A stretch of DNA of 64,000 bases, taken from Spiribacter halobius (GTDB taxonomy: Bacteria; Pseudomonadota; Gammaproteobacteria; Nitrococcales; Nitrococcaceae). The notes under the pieces were generated by a model. That model did not search any database, was not told where the DNA came from, and saw nothing but the letters and a program-made list of their open reading frames with translations. Made by a program: the position numbers and the translations under genes. Positions 55,002 through 63,711 of the stretch are shown in pieces; position 1 is the first letter of the stretch; each line of letters begins with the position of its first letter. The stretch spans positions 496,001-560,000 of the forward strand of contig NZ_CP086615.1 of assembly GCF_020883455.1 (NCBI RefSeq), written 5' to 3'.

Positions 55002-56530
55002 GCGCCGTGCAGGTGGTCTGGTTCAAGCGCGATCTGCGGGTGGCGGACCATGCGCCGCTGGCGGCGGCCGCCCAATGCGGCCCGGTGCTGCCGCTGTACG
55101 TGGTGGAGCCGGGCTACTGGGCGCAGCCGGATACGGCCGAGCGGCACTGGGCGTTCATCCGGGAGAGCCTCACCTCGCTGGACGAGGCGCTGCGGCGGCT
55201 GGGGCTGGCGCTCCATCTCGCCGAGGGCGCGGTGACGGACGTGCTGGCCCGCCTCCACGCGGCACACGGCATCGCCGCCGTGCATGCCCATGAGGAGACC
55301 GGCAATGCCTGGAGCTACGCCCGCGACCGGGCGGTTCGCGCCTGGTGCCGCGAGCAGGGGGTGGCGTTGCACGAGACACCGCAGTTCGGCGTGGTGCGGG
55401 GGCTCGACGACCGCGACCGCTGGGCCGGTCTCTGGGAGGCACGCATGCGCCAGCCCGTGATCACGCCGCCAGCCGAGGCGGTGGCTGCGCCGGTGGCACC
55501 GGGCCTGACGGTCGAGACGCTGCCGCGACGGCTCGGTGTCGGACGCACGCCCTGCCCGCAGCGACAGGCGGGCGGCCGCGCGGCAGGCGAGCGGCTGCTC
55601 GCGGGCTTCCTCGCCGAGCGCGGCGAGGACTACCGCCGCGGCATGTCCAGCCCCGCCAGCGCCGAGCAGGTCTGCAGCCGGCTCTCGCCGCATATCGCCT
55701 ACGGCACGCTGTCCCTGCGCGAGGTCGTGCAGGCCCATCGCCGGCGCTGGGCGGCGGCCCGGGCCGGCGCGCCGCGCTCGCGCTGGGCGCAGTCGCTGAA
55801 ATCGTTCGAGTCCCGGCTGCACTGGCACTGCCACTTCATCCAGAAGCTCGAGGACGAGCCGGACATCGAGTTCCGCAACCTGCACCGGGGCTACGACGGG
55901 CTGCGCGAGGACGACTTCGGCCCGGAGCGCTTCGCCGCCTGGGCCCAGGGGCGCACGGGCCTGCCCTTCGTCGACGCCTGCATGCGCATGCTCGCCGCCA
56001 CCGGCTGGATCAACTTCCGCATGCGCGCCATGCTGGTGGCCGTCTCCAGCTATCACCTCTGGCTGCACTGGCGCGAGCCGGCGCTGCACCTGGCGCGGCT
56101 GTTCACGGACTACGAGCCGGGCATCCACTACTGCCAGGTGCAGATGCAGTCCGGCACCACCGGCATCAATACCCTGCGCATCTACAATCCGGTGAAGCAG
56201 TCCCGGGATCAGGACCCGCAGGGGGAGTTCATCCGCCGGTGGGTGCCGGAGCTCGACGCGCTGCCGGCGGAGTGGATCCACGAGCCCTGGCAGCTGCCGG
56301 CGAGCCTGCAGCAGCGCTACGGGGTGCGCATCGGCCGCGACTATCCGGAGCCGGTGGTGGACCACCAGGCCGCCGCCCGCGAGGCCCGGCGGCGGATACG
56401 CGGGCACCGGGCGAGCCGGGACATGCGCCCCGAGTCACAACGCATCCGCCAGCGCCACGCCAGCCGCAGCCCCAGCCCCCGCCGCCCCAAGCGCCCCGCC
56501 GCGCCCGGCCAGGGCCGCCTGAAGCTGTAA
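54998..56530 (+). CDS. Cryptochrome/DNA photolyase family protein
   Basis: 510 residues: N-terminal antenna-binding Rossmann domain ([16 protein letters not shown]) and a C-terminal FAD domain with [36 protein letters not shown] and [15 protein letters not shown]. It may repair UV-induced pyrimidine dimers or act as a blue-light sensor; it belongs to a bacterial branch often paired with DUF2256. The C-terminal 40 residues are basic and Pro-rich ([13 protein letters not shown]). The ATG overlaps the DUF2256 stop. Confidence 0.88.
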   Translation: MSAVQVVWFKRDLRVADHAPLAAAAQCGPVLPLYVVEPGYWAQPDTAERHWAFIRESLTSLDEALRRLGLALHLAEGAVTDVLARLHAAHGIAAVHAHEETGNAWSYARDRAVRAWCREQGVALHETPQFGVVRGLDDRDRWAGLWEARMRQPVITPPAEAVAAPVAPGLTVETLPRRLGVGRTPCPQRQAGGRAAGERLLAGFLAERGEDYRRGMSSPASAEQVCSRLSPHIAYGTLSLREVVQAHRRRWAAARAGAPRSRWAQSLKSFESRLHWHCHFIQKLEDEPDIEFRNLHRGYDGLREDDFGPERFAAWAQGRTGLPFVDACMRMLAATGWINFRMRAMLVAVSSYHLWLHWREPALHLARLFTDYEPGIHYCQVQMQSGTTGINTLRIYNPVKQSRDQDPQGEFIRRWVPELDALPAEWIHEPWQLPASLQQRYGVRIGRDYPEPVVDHQAAAREARRRIRGHRASRDMRPESQRIRQRHASRSPSPRRPKRPAAPGQGRLKL

Positions 56531-56546
56531 CTGTCCGGGGACGGGA

Positions 56547-56739
56547 CTAACCGCAAAGGCGCAAAGTGCGCAAAGAAACCGGTAGGTCGGGAAGCGCCAC
56601 AGGCGCTACCCGACACGCCGGAAAGAGCATACGCATGGCCGCGCGTTGCGCGGCTGTCGGCGAGCGCTGCGCGCTTGCCGACCTACGGCTCTTACTACTC
56701 GCTTTTTGCCTCTTTGCGCCCTTTGCGTCTTCGCGGTTA
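56547..56739. repeat. Nested inverted repeats
   Basis: The outer arms are TAACCGCAAAGGCGCAAAG (left) and CTTTGCGTCTTCGCGGTTA (right). Inside them, GTAGGTCGG at 56582 pairs with CCGACCTAC ending at 56687, flanking several small hairpins. It occupies the gap between the convergent photolyase and DUF3050 genes. Similar patterns are common in proteobacterial intergenic DNA. Confidence 0.78.
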
Positions 56740-56761
56740 ATCCCCGTAGAACCCCGCAAGA

Positions 56762-57520
56762 TCAGCGCCCGTGACTCTCGCGGCGGTCGATGTCGGCGCG
56801 GGCCTCGATGATGGCGGCGGCGGTGGCGTCCCAGAGGCGGTGGCGCAGCTCCAGGCTGCGCAGGGTGGCATCCTCGCACCACTGCCGGCGGACCGGGTCC
56901 TCGCCCACCACGTATTCCAGCAGCTCCCGGCTGCGGGCGGCGTGGTGGTGCTGCTCGCGGGCCACGTGGCGGTCCAGGTAGTAGCGGAAATGGGGGCAGC
57001 GGGCGCCGCGGTCGCCGAGGCCGGTGATCAGTGCGGTGAAGAGCTCCGGCAGCACCCGCTCACGCCCGAACAGCAGCGCGCCGGCCACCTCCTCGTCCAT
57101 GCCGCGGGTGGCGATGGTGAGGTGGAAGTCCACGAACTCGCGAACCGCCGGCGGCAGGCGCCGCAGGTCCTGGTCGTCCACGAAGCGGGTGACGGCCCGG
57201 GTATCGGCCCCGACCTCGCTCATCGCCTCCAGGTAGAGCTCGTAGTGGCTCATGGGCCGCCCGCCCATGTCGAGGCCGCTCTCCTCCTCCAGCACCAGCT
57301 CGTTGATCAGGCGGATGAGGCGGGGTGGATGCGGTGCCGGGCGCCAGGGCAGGGTGCAGCCTGTCATGCGCTGCTGCAGGGCCTTCAGCAGGCTCATGAA
57401 GTCCCACACCGCGAAGACGTGGTGCTGCATGAACAGGCGCACCGCTTCCGGCGAGCGCAGCAGCTGGAAGACGGGATGGTGGGCCAGGCCGGCCTGGCGC
57501 CTTTCCAGAGTCTCGAACAT
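56762..57520 (-). CDS. DUF3050 family protein (haem-oxygenase-like fold)
   Basis: 252 residues. Family signatures: QHHVFAVWDFMSLLKALQ, a conserved EEES stretch (LVLEEESGLDMGG) and HFRYYLDRHVAREQHHH. The many His and Glu residues at helix positions suggest a non-haem di-iron site in a haem-oxygenase-like fold; the reaction is unknown. The ATG at 57520 follows GGGAGGCC. Confidence 0.78.
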   Translation of the reverse strand: MFETLERRQAGLAHHPVFQLLRSPEAVRLFMQHHVFAVWDFMSLLKALQQRMTGCTLPWRPAPHPPRLIRLINELVLEEESGLDMGGRPMSHYELYLEAMSEVGADTRAVTRFVDDQDLRRLPPAVREFVDFHLTIATRGMDEEVAGALLFGRERVLPELFTALITGLGDRGARCPHFRYYLDRHVAREQHHHAARSRELLEYVVGEDPVRRQWCEDATLRSLELRHRLWDATAAAIIEARADIDRRESHGR

Positions 57521-57781
57521 GCGGGCCTCCCTGGGCTGCCGCCCCAACGGTCCTCCTGACCTGCCGGCGCCTGCCCGCCCGCGGACACCTTGCCGATGCT
57601 ACGCGGTCGGACTCGCGCAATCCCTGGATTGTACGTGACCGACGCACGCCGTGAGATGCGGAGTGCGTCACAAAGCGGTGAACCTGCCTGCGCCCCTCTC
57701 CTTGACCGGCATCACCCTGGCCCGGGGCCGGCGCGGTAAACTGGCTGTCGCAGTGCAGCATCCCTGTGCCAGGAGTGTCCG

Positions 57782-60496
57782 GTGAGCGCCCAGATCGAAG
57801 TTCAGAGCTGGCATGCCCAGACCGCCGAAGACGTTCTGCATGCGCTGGAGACCCATCGCGACGGCCTCTCCGCGGCGGAGGTCGAGCGCCGTCTCGAGCG
57901 CTACGGCGAGAACCGCGGCCGGCCGCCGCAGCGCCGCAGCCGCCTGCGCCGGCTGGCCGCCCAGTTCCACAATCTGCTCATCTATCTGCTGATCGCGGCC
58001 GCAGCCGTTACCGCCGGCCTCGGCCACTGGATCGACACCGGCGTCATCCTCGGCGTGGTGCTGATCAACGCCGCCATCGGCTACATCCAGGAGGGCAAGG
58101 CCGAGCACGCCCTGGAGGCGATCCGCAGCCTGCTCTCGCCGGAGGCCGTGGTGCGGCGTGACGGCCGCCGCCGCACCGTCGCCGCCACGACCCTCGTGCC
58201 CGGCGACATCGTCTACCTGCAGCCCGGGGACAAGGTGGCGGCGGATCTGCGCCTGTTCGCCGCCAAGGGCCTGGCGGTGGACGAGTCCGCGCTCACCGGC
58301 GAGTCCGTCCCGGTGGACAAGGGCACCGAGCCCGTGGCCGCCGACGCTGCCCTCGGCGATCGCACGGGCATGGCCTTCGCCGGCACGCTGGTGACCGCCG
58401 GCCAGGGCGAGGGCGTGGTGGTGGCCACCGGCGAGGCCACCGAGCTCGGCCGCGTCACCGGGATGCTGGCGCGGGTGGAGGTGGTGACGACCCCCCTGCT
58501 GCGGCGGCTCAATCGCCTCGGCCGGCAGCTTGCCGTGGTCATCCTCGGGCTTGCTGCCGCCACCGTGCTCGCCGGCATGGCCCTGCACGGCTTCGACCCG
58601 GTGACCCTGTTCCTCGCCGCCGTCGGCCTCGCCGTGGCGGCCATCCCCGAGGGCCTGCCGGCCATCGTCACCATCACCCTGGCGCTGGGCGTGCGGCGTA
58701 TGGCCGCGCGCAACGCCATCGTGCGCCGCCTGCCCGCCGTCGAGACTCTGGGCGCGGTGACGGTCATCTGCTCGGACAAGACCGGCACGCTGACCCGCAA
58801 CGAGATGACCGTGCGCAGCGTTGCCACGGCGAGCCACGACTACCGGGTAAGCGGCGAGGGCTACCGCCGGGAGGGCGCGATCACCGGCGGCGAGCCGCAG
58901 GCGGACCGCGCCCTGGCCGCGCTCGTGCGGGCGCTGGTGCTTTGCAACGACACCGCCGTGGACCATGGCGACCCGGACGCACCCCGCGTATCCGGGGACC
59001 CGATGGAGGCGGCGCTGCTGGTGCTGGCCCACAAGGCGGGTGTGGACCCCGACGCCCTGCAAAGGCAGTGCCCGCGCACGGATATCGTGCCCTTCGACTC
59101 CGAGCACCGCTACATGGCCACGCGCAACCGCCTTCCCGAGGGTGAGCAGGTGCTGGTGAAGGGGGCGCCGGAGGTCATCCTCGCCATGTGCGAGCGCGCG
59201 CAGCGCAGTGACGGGGACGCGCCGCTGGACAGCGACGCCTGGCACGCCCGGGCCGAGGCCATGGCGGCAGAGGGCCAGCGCCTGCTGGCCGTGGCGGCGG
59301 CGCCGGCGCGGTCGCATCCGCTGCACCGCGATCACCTCCAGGGGCTGACGCTGCTCGGCATCGTCGGCATCATCGACCCGCCCCGCAGCGAGGCCATCGA
59401 GGCCGTTCGCGCCTGCCAGTCCGCCGGCATCCGCGTGAAGATGATCACCGGCGACCACGGCGTCACCGCCGCCGCCATCGGCCGCGCCCTGGGGCTCGCC
59501 GGCAGCGACCGCGCCGCGGTTACCGGCCGCGAGCTGGACGCCATGGACGACGCGGCCTTCGCCCGGGTGGCCCGGGAGGCCGCCGTGTTCGCCCGCGTCT
59601 CCCCCGAGCACAAGCTGCGCCTCGTGCAGGCGCTGCAGGCCGCCGGCGAGGTGGCGGCAATGACCGGCGACGGCGTCAACGATGCGCCGGCGCTGAAGCG
59701 TGCCGACGTCGGCGTCGCCATGGGCGGCAAGGGCACCGACGCCGCCCGCGAGGCCGCCGAGGTGGTGCTCGCCGACGACAACTTCGCCACCATCGAGGCG
59801 GCGGTGCGCGAAGGGCGGGTGATCTACGACAACATCGTCAAGTCGGTCCTGTTCATCCTGCCCACCAACGCCGGTCAGGCGCTGATGCTGGTGCTGGCCG
59901 TGCTTGCCGGGATGACGCTGCCGATCACCCCGGTGCAGATCCTCTGGGTGAACATGATCACCGCGGTGACGCTGGCGCTGGCACTGGCCTTCGAGCCGCC
60001 CGAGCCCGGCGTCATGGCACGCCCGCCGCGGCCGCCGCGGGCGCCGCTGGTGCCTTCCGGGCTCTGGTCGCGCCTGGCGCTGGTGGCGCTGGCCATGGTC
60101 GCGGCGGCGTTCGGGCTGTTCCTGCTGGAGCGTTCCCAGGGCCGGGATCTCGCCGAGGCGCGGACGCTCGCGGTGAACACGCTGGTGCTGGTGGAGCTCT
60201 GGTACCTGTTCGCGGCGCGCCGGCTGCGGGCGCCGACGTTCACCCGCGACGGCCTGCTCGGCAACCCCTACGTGCTGGGTGCCGCGGGCCTGATCGTCGC
60301 CGCGCAGCTCGCCTTCACCTACCTGCCGGTGATGCAGCTGCTCTTCGATACACGCCCGCTCGGGGCCGGGGACTGGCTGCGCGCGGTGCTGGCGAGCCTG
60401 CCGGCCCTGCTCCTGGTGGAGGCGCACAAGTGGTGGTACCGCCGCCAGCCGGCGGCGGGGCCGGTACGCGCCGCCGGCGTAGGGGTCAGGTCTTGA
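57782..60496 (+). CDS. P2-type cation-transporting ATPase
   Basis: 904 residues: actuator domain with LTGESVPV, phosphorylated Asp332 in DKTGTLT, TGDGVNDAPALK hinge, and about ten helices. Helix 4 has IPEGLPAIVT, as in calcium-type pumps, and helix 6 reads NMITAVTLALALAFEPPEPG. Sequence fits the broad bacterial P2 group; Ca, Mn, Na or K are possible ions. The GTG start follows CAGGAGTG. The last three residues and the TGA stop are encoded within the hairpin at 60476-60549. Confidence 0.88.
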   Translation: MSAQIEVQSWHAQTAEDVLHALETHRDGLSAAEVERRLERYGENRGRPPQRRSRLRRLAAQFHNLLIYLLIAAAAVTAGLGHWIDTGVILGVVLINAAIGYIQEGKAEHALEAIRSLLSPEAVVRRDGRRRTVAATTLVPGDIVYLQPGDKVAADLRLFAAKGLAVDESALTGESVPVDKGTEPVAADAALGDRTGMAFAGTLVTAGQGEGVVVATGEATELGRVTGMLARVEVVTTPLLRRLNRLGRQLAVVILGLAAATVLAGMALHGFDPVTLFLAAVGLAVAAIPEGLPAIVTITLALGVRRMAARNAIVRRLPAVETLGAVTVICSDKTGTLTRNEMTVRSVATASHDYRVSGEGYRREGAITGGEPQADRALAALVRALVLCNDTAVDHGDPDAPRVSGDPMEAALLVLAHKAGVDPDALQRQCPRTDIVPFDSEHRYMATRNRLPEGEQVLVKGAPEVILAMCERAQRSDGDAPLDSDAWHARAEAMAAEGQRLLAVAAAPARSHPLHRDHLQGLTLLGIVGIIDPPRSEAIEAVRACQSAGIRVKMITGDHGVTAAAIGRALGLAGSDRAAVTGRELDAMDDAAFARVAREAAVFARVSPEHKLRLVQALQAAGEVAAMTGDGVNDAPALKRADVGVAMGGKGTDAAREAAEVVLADDNFATIEAAVREGRVIYDNIVKSVLFILPTNAGQALMLVLAVLAGMTLPITPVQILWVNMITAVTLALALAFEPPEPGVMARPPRPPRAPLVPSGLWSRLALVALAMVAAAFGLFLLERSQGRDLAEARTLAVNTLVLVELWYLFAARRLRAPTFTRDGLLGNPYVLGAAGLIVAAQLAFTYLPVMQLLFDTRPLGAGDWLRAVLASLPALLLVEAHKWWYRRQPAAGPVRAAGVGVRS

Positions 60497-60549
60497 CATG
60501 ACAGTTGCGCGAAGCCGCAACTGTCATGTCAAGACCTGACCCCTACGCC
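60476..60549. repeat. Perfect 34-bp-arm hairpin between convergent genes
   Basis: GGCGTAGGGGTCAGGTCTTG... (60476-60509) and its exact complement (60516-60549) flank CGAAGC. The core GGGGTCAGGTCTTGACAT is of a type widely seen near REP-associated transposases. It contains the stop of the P2-type ATPase gene and ends 7 bp before the stop of the HDOD gene, so it may terminate both. Confidence 0.9.
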
Positions 60550-60556
60550 CTACGCC

Positions 60557-61408
60557 CTAGCGCCCGAACAGCGTGGCGTAGACCTCGATGGACTGCAGGT
60601 CCGCCTCCACCCGCAGCGACTCCACCTGGCCGGCATCGAGGCGGATCCGCTCGGCCGCCGCCGGGTCGAGCTCCGGCTCGCTGACCGCCTCGCGGCGGAC
60701 CTTGTGGCCCGGCTCCACCGGCTTGCTGAGGGCGTTGGCGGCGTGCACCAGGCAGGCCTCGTCGCGATAGAGGCGGCTTTCGCCCGGGCGGTGATGGCAG
60801 CCTACGGCCTCGCGGTAGACCGCCGGCAGATCCCAGGCCTTGAGCAGCGCGCCGCCGACGTCGGCGTGGTCGAAGCCGAGCTGCTCCCGCTCCACGGCGT
60901 GCAGCGGCGTGTCGGTCTCGGCGAAGGTCTCGAGGATGTCCTCGGTCTCGTCCGGCAGCTCGTGGTAGAGGGCGAGCTTGCCGAGGTCGTGCAGCAGCCC
61001 GGCGATGAAGGCCTGCTCCGCCTCGCCCACGTCCAGCTCCCGGGAGAGCAGCCGCGCCATCAGGCCGCAGTAGATGCTGTGATGCCAGAAGTCCGCCATG
61101 TCCACCAGGCGGGTGTCGATGCGGGAGAAGGCGCTGGCGACGGCGGTGGCCAGCACCAGCTCGTGCAGCGCCCGCGTGCCGACGACATTGATCGCAAGCG
61201 GTACGGTATCCACGTGCCGCGGCAGCCGGTAGTAGGCGCTGTTCACGAGCCGCAGCAGCCGCGCCGTGAGCGCCGGGTCGTGGCTGATCACCCGGCCGAT
61301 GTCCGCGGCGCCGTAGCGCTCGTCGTCGATCATCTCGCTGATGCGATGGTAGGCCCGCGGCAGCGAGACGAGCTCGCTCAAGCGGCTGGCGATGTCTTCC
61401 GGCTGCAT
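60557..61408 (-). CDS. HDOD-domain signalling protein
   Basis: 283 residues, mainly one HDOD domain (about 15-210). RLLRLVNSAYYRLPRHVDTV is the hallmark, and the HD-like pair is in AGLLHDLGKLALYHELP. HDOD proteins are signalling adaptors linked to c-di-GMP, motility or stress; enzyme activity is usually not shown. The ATG at 61408 is chosen over an upstream one at 61453 that lies within the repeat at 61444-61625. Confidence 0.88.
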   Translation of the reverse strand: MQPEDIASRLSELVSLPRAYHRISEMIDDERYGAADIGRVISHDPALTARLLRLVNSAYYRLPRHVDTVPLAINVVGTRALHELVLATAVASAFSRIDTRLVDMADFWHHSIYCGLMARLLSRELDVGEAEQAFIAGLLHDLGKLALYHELPDETEDILETFAETDTPLHAVEREQLGFDHADVGGALLKAWDLPAVYREAVGCHHRPGESRLYRDEACLVHAANALSKPVEPGHKVRREAVSEPELDPAAAERIRLDAGQVESLRVEADLQSIEVYATLFGR

Positions 61409-61443
61409 GTGCGTGGTTCCCCCCTGAGCCCCCGTGGAACGCC

Positions 61444-61625
61444 CAGCCCGCATATCTCACCGATTCACGGCTGCGGCCGTGGATCTGGCGGACAGTTCTG
61501 CGTTGCGCTCGGTTCGGGTGCTCGACGTACTGTCGAGTACGCCTGCGCGCCCGAACTCTCACGCGCCTTGTCCTGCCCGCCATCTCCACGCCCTCGCTTC
61601 GCGAATCGGTGACATATGCGGGCTA
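61444..61625 (-). repeat. 182-bp inverted-repeat element, copy D
   Basis: Same element as copies A and C in the opposite orientation: CAGCCCGCATATCTCACCG at the left, GCGAATCGGTGACATATGCG near the right end. The centre reads GTGCTCGACGTACTGTCGAG. It fills the gap upstream of the HDOD gene. Confidence 0.9.
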
Positions 61626-61693
61626 ACGGCAGTCTGGCACAGCCCCCGGGGGCGGGCGGCGTGCGTGCGTCACGAAAGCGCGGCGCCTCCCTC

Positions 61694-61798
61694 TCAGCCG
61701 CTTTTGCGCACCAGCAGCCGAAAGCCGATGTCCGCGGTGCGGCTCGCCGGCGGCTGCCCGTCGAGCTCGGACAGCAGCCTCTTTGCCGCCCGCCGCTG
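61694..61798 (-). pseudogene. Possible remnant of a formylglycine-generating-enzyme-like gene
   Basis: A short frame without start ends SRTADIGFRLLVRKSG and stop, which looks like the C-terminus of sulfatase-modifying-factor-domain proteins. It is bounded upstream by an in-frame TAG. No other part of such a gene is seen, so it would be a leftover fragment beside the repeat. Chance similarity is possible. Confidence 0.35.
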
Positions 61799-61872
61799 CT
61801 ACGCTGCCCTACACCCGAACAGGTCGCGGCGCTCCGCGAGCGTCACGGCCGCTGACTGAGAGGACGGTGACC

Positions 61873-62667
61873 ATGCCGCGTTTTGCCGCCAACCTGAGCA
61901 TGCTCTTCGCTGAACGCCCGTTCCTGGAGCGCTTCGCCGCCGCCGCCGAGGCCGGCTTCACCGGGGTTGAGTATCTGTTCCCCTACGCCCACGACGCCGC
62001 CGATATCCGCGCGGCACTGGAGGCGTCGGGGGTCGAGCAGGTGCTGTTCAACCTGCCGCCCGGGGACTGGGAGGCGGGCGAGCGGGGTATCGCCGCGCTC
62101 CCCGGGCGCGAGGCGGATCTCCGCGCCGGCGTCGAGCAGGCCCTCGACTACGCCCGCGCCCTCAGCTGCCCCCGCGTGCACATGATGGCCGGCATCCCGC
62201 CGGCGGACGCCGATCCCGAGGAATGCGAGGCGGTGTACCTGCGCAATCTGCGCCACGCCGCCGGGGAAGCGGCACGCGCCGGCGTCACGCTGCTCATCGA
62301 GCCCATCAACCCGGTGGACATGCCTGGCTACTTCCTGACCCGGCAGGCCCAGGCCCGCCGGCTGCTGGCCGCTGCCGGCGCGGACAGCGCCCGGGTGCAG
62401 CTCGACCTCTACCACGTGCAGATGACCGAGGGCCGCCTCGCCCACGCCCTCGACGAGCAGTGGCCGCGGCTCGGCCATGTCCAGATCGCCGGCGTCCCCG
62501 GCCGCCACGAGCCGGATGCCGATGGCGAGATCAACTGGCCGTGGCTGTTCGCCGAGCTCGACCGCCGCGGCTACGCCGGCTGGGTCGGCTGCGAGTACAA
62601 GCCCCGCGCGGGCACGTCCGAGGGGCTCGGCTGGTTCAACCGCGCGCGTCGGGAGTCCGCGAACTGA
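61873..62667 (+). CDS. hyi: Hydroxypyruvate isomerase-like TIM-barrel enzyme
   Basis: 264 residues (E. coli Hyi 258), xylose-isomerase-like barrel. Signatures: FAANLSMLFAERPFLERF, EYLFPYAHD, the metal-binding LLIEPINPVDMPGYFL and LDLYHVQMTEG, and HVQIAGVPGRHEPD. It interconverts hydroxypyruvate and tartronate semialdehyde in glyoxylate and hydroxy-acid metabolism. The ATG at 61873 follows GAGAGGACGG. It is next to an SDR and a glutathione transferase on the same strand; a shared pathway is possible. Confidence 0.9.
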   Translation: MPRFAANLSMLFAERPFLERFAAAAEAGFTGVEYLFPYAHDAADIRAALEASGVEQVLFNLPPGDWEAGERGIAALPGREADLRAGVEQALDYARALSCPRVHMMAGIPPADADPEECEAVYLRNLRHAAGEAARAGVTLLIEPINPVDMPGYFLTRQAQARRLLAAAGADSARVQLDLYHVQMTEGRLAHALDEQWPRLGHVQIAGVPGRHEPDADGEINWPWLFAELDRRGYAGWVGCEYKPRAGTSEGLGWFNRARRESAN

Positions 62668-62698
62668 AGGCGGTGATGACCGCCGACGCCGGAGAGGG

Positions 62699-62727
62699 GC
62701 CTGTAGGAGCGGCGCCCCCGCCGCTAA
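62699..62727 (+). repeat. Single REP-like unit
   Basis: GCCTGTAGGAGCGGCGCC then CCCGCCGCTAA: same unit as in the REPIN-like pairs at 10520 and 28858, here without a partner. It lies between hyi and the SDR gene. Confidence 0.8.
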
Positions 62728-62772
62728 CCCCGGTCTGCCGGCCAGCGCCCCACGACCAGGAGGACCGACATC

Positions 62773-63519
62773 ATGCGAATGCAGAACAGAACCGCCATCG
62801 TCACCGGGGCCGGGTCCGGGTTCGGCGAGGGCATCGCCCGCCGCTATGCCGAGGAGGGGGCGCGGGTGGTGGTGGCGGATATCAACGATGAGGGTGGGGA
62901 ACGGGTGGCCGCCGGGATCCGCGATGCCGGCGGCGAGGCGGTCTTCATCCACGCCGACGTCGCCCGGGCGGACTCGGTGCAGGCGCTGGTGGAGCGGGCC
63001 CTCGAGCACTTCGGGGATCTCGACACCGTCGTCAACAACGCCGGCATCACCCATCGCAACGGGCCCATGCTGGAGGTGGACGAGGCCACCTTCGACCGCG
63101 TCTACGCGGTGAACGTGAAGAGCCTCTACCACATGGCCCGCTCGGCCGTGCCCGTGTTCCGCCGCCGGGGCGGGGGTTGCTTCGTCAACATCGCCTCCAC
63201 CGCGGGCGTGCGCCCGCGCCCGGGGCTCACCTGGTACAACGGCAGCAAGGGGGCGGCCATCGTCCTCGGCAAGTCCATGGCGGTGGAGCTGGCGCCGGAC
63301 CGGATCCGGGTGAACACCATCAACCCGGTGATGGGGGAGACCGGCCTGCTCGGCGACTTTCTCGGCGACAACCCGCCGGAGAAGATCGTGGCCGGCATCC
63401 CGCTGGGGCGCCTCAGCCGCCCGCTGGACATCGCCCAGGCGGCGCTCTTCCTCGCCTCGGACGAGGCCGAGTTCATCACCGGCGCCAGCCTCGAGGTGGA
63501 TGGCGGCCGCTGCGTGTGA
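62773..63519 (+). CDS. Short-chain dehydrogenase/reductase
   Basis: 248 residues, classical SDR. NAD(P)-binding TGAGSGFGEGIA, the NNAG motif, catalytic Ser in NIASTAG and the YNGSKGA motif (Tyr-x3-Lys). The acidic residue after the second strand (VVADI) favours NAD. Substrate unknown; association with hyi suggests a hydroxy-acid or sugar-derived compound. The AGGAGGA ribosome site precedes the ATG. Confidence 0.9.
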   Translation: MRMQNRTAIVTGAGSGFGEGIARRYAEEGARVVVADINDEGGERVAAGIRDAGGEAVFIHADVARADSVQALVERALEHFGDLDTVVNNAGITHRNGPMLEVDEATFDRVYAVNVKSLYHMARSAVPVFRRRGGGCFVNIASTAGVRPRPGLTWYNGSKGAAIVLGKSMAVELAPDRIRVNTINPVMGETGLLGDFLGDNPPEKIVAGIPLGRLSRPLDIAQAALFLASDEAEFITGASLEVDGGRCV

Positions 63520-63711
63520 GCGGCACCGGCCCTCGGCAGCGTTCCGGCGGCCCCGCGCGCATCGCAATCCGGTCCTGAACGGCGCGCGCCCTGCGCCGGG
63601 GCATGCCCGTTCGGGCCACGTGACGTAAGCTGAGCGCCGAGCGTGTCTGCCGGCGCGGAACAGTCCCCGTGCCGGCGACCCCTGAAAACCAGCCCGTCGA
63701 GGCAAGCTGCG

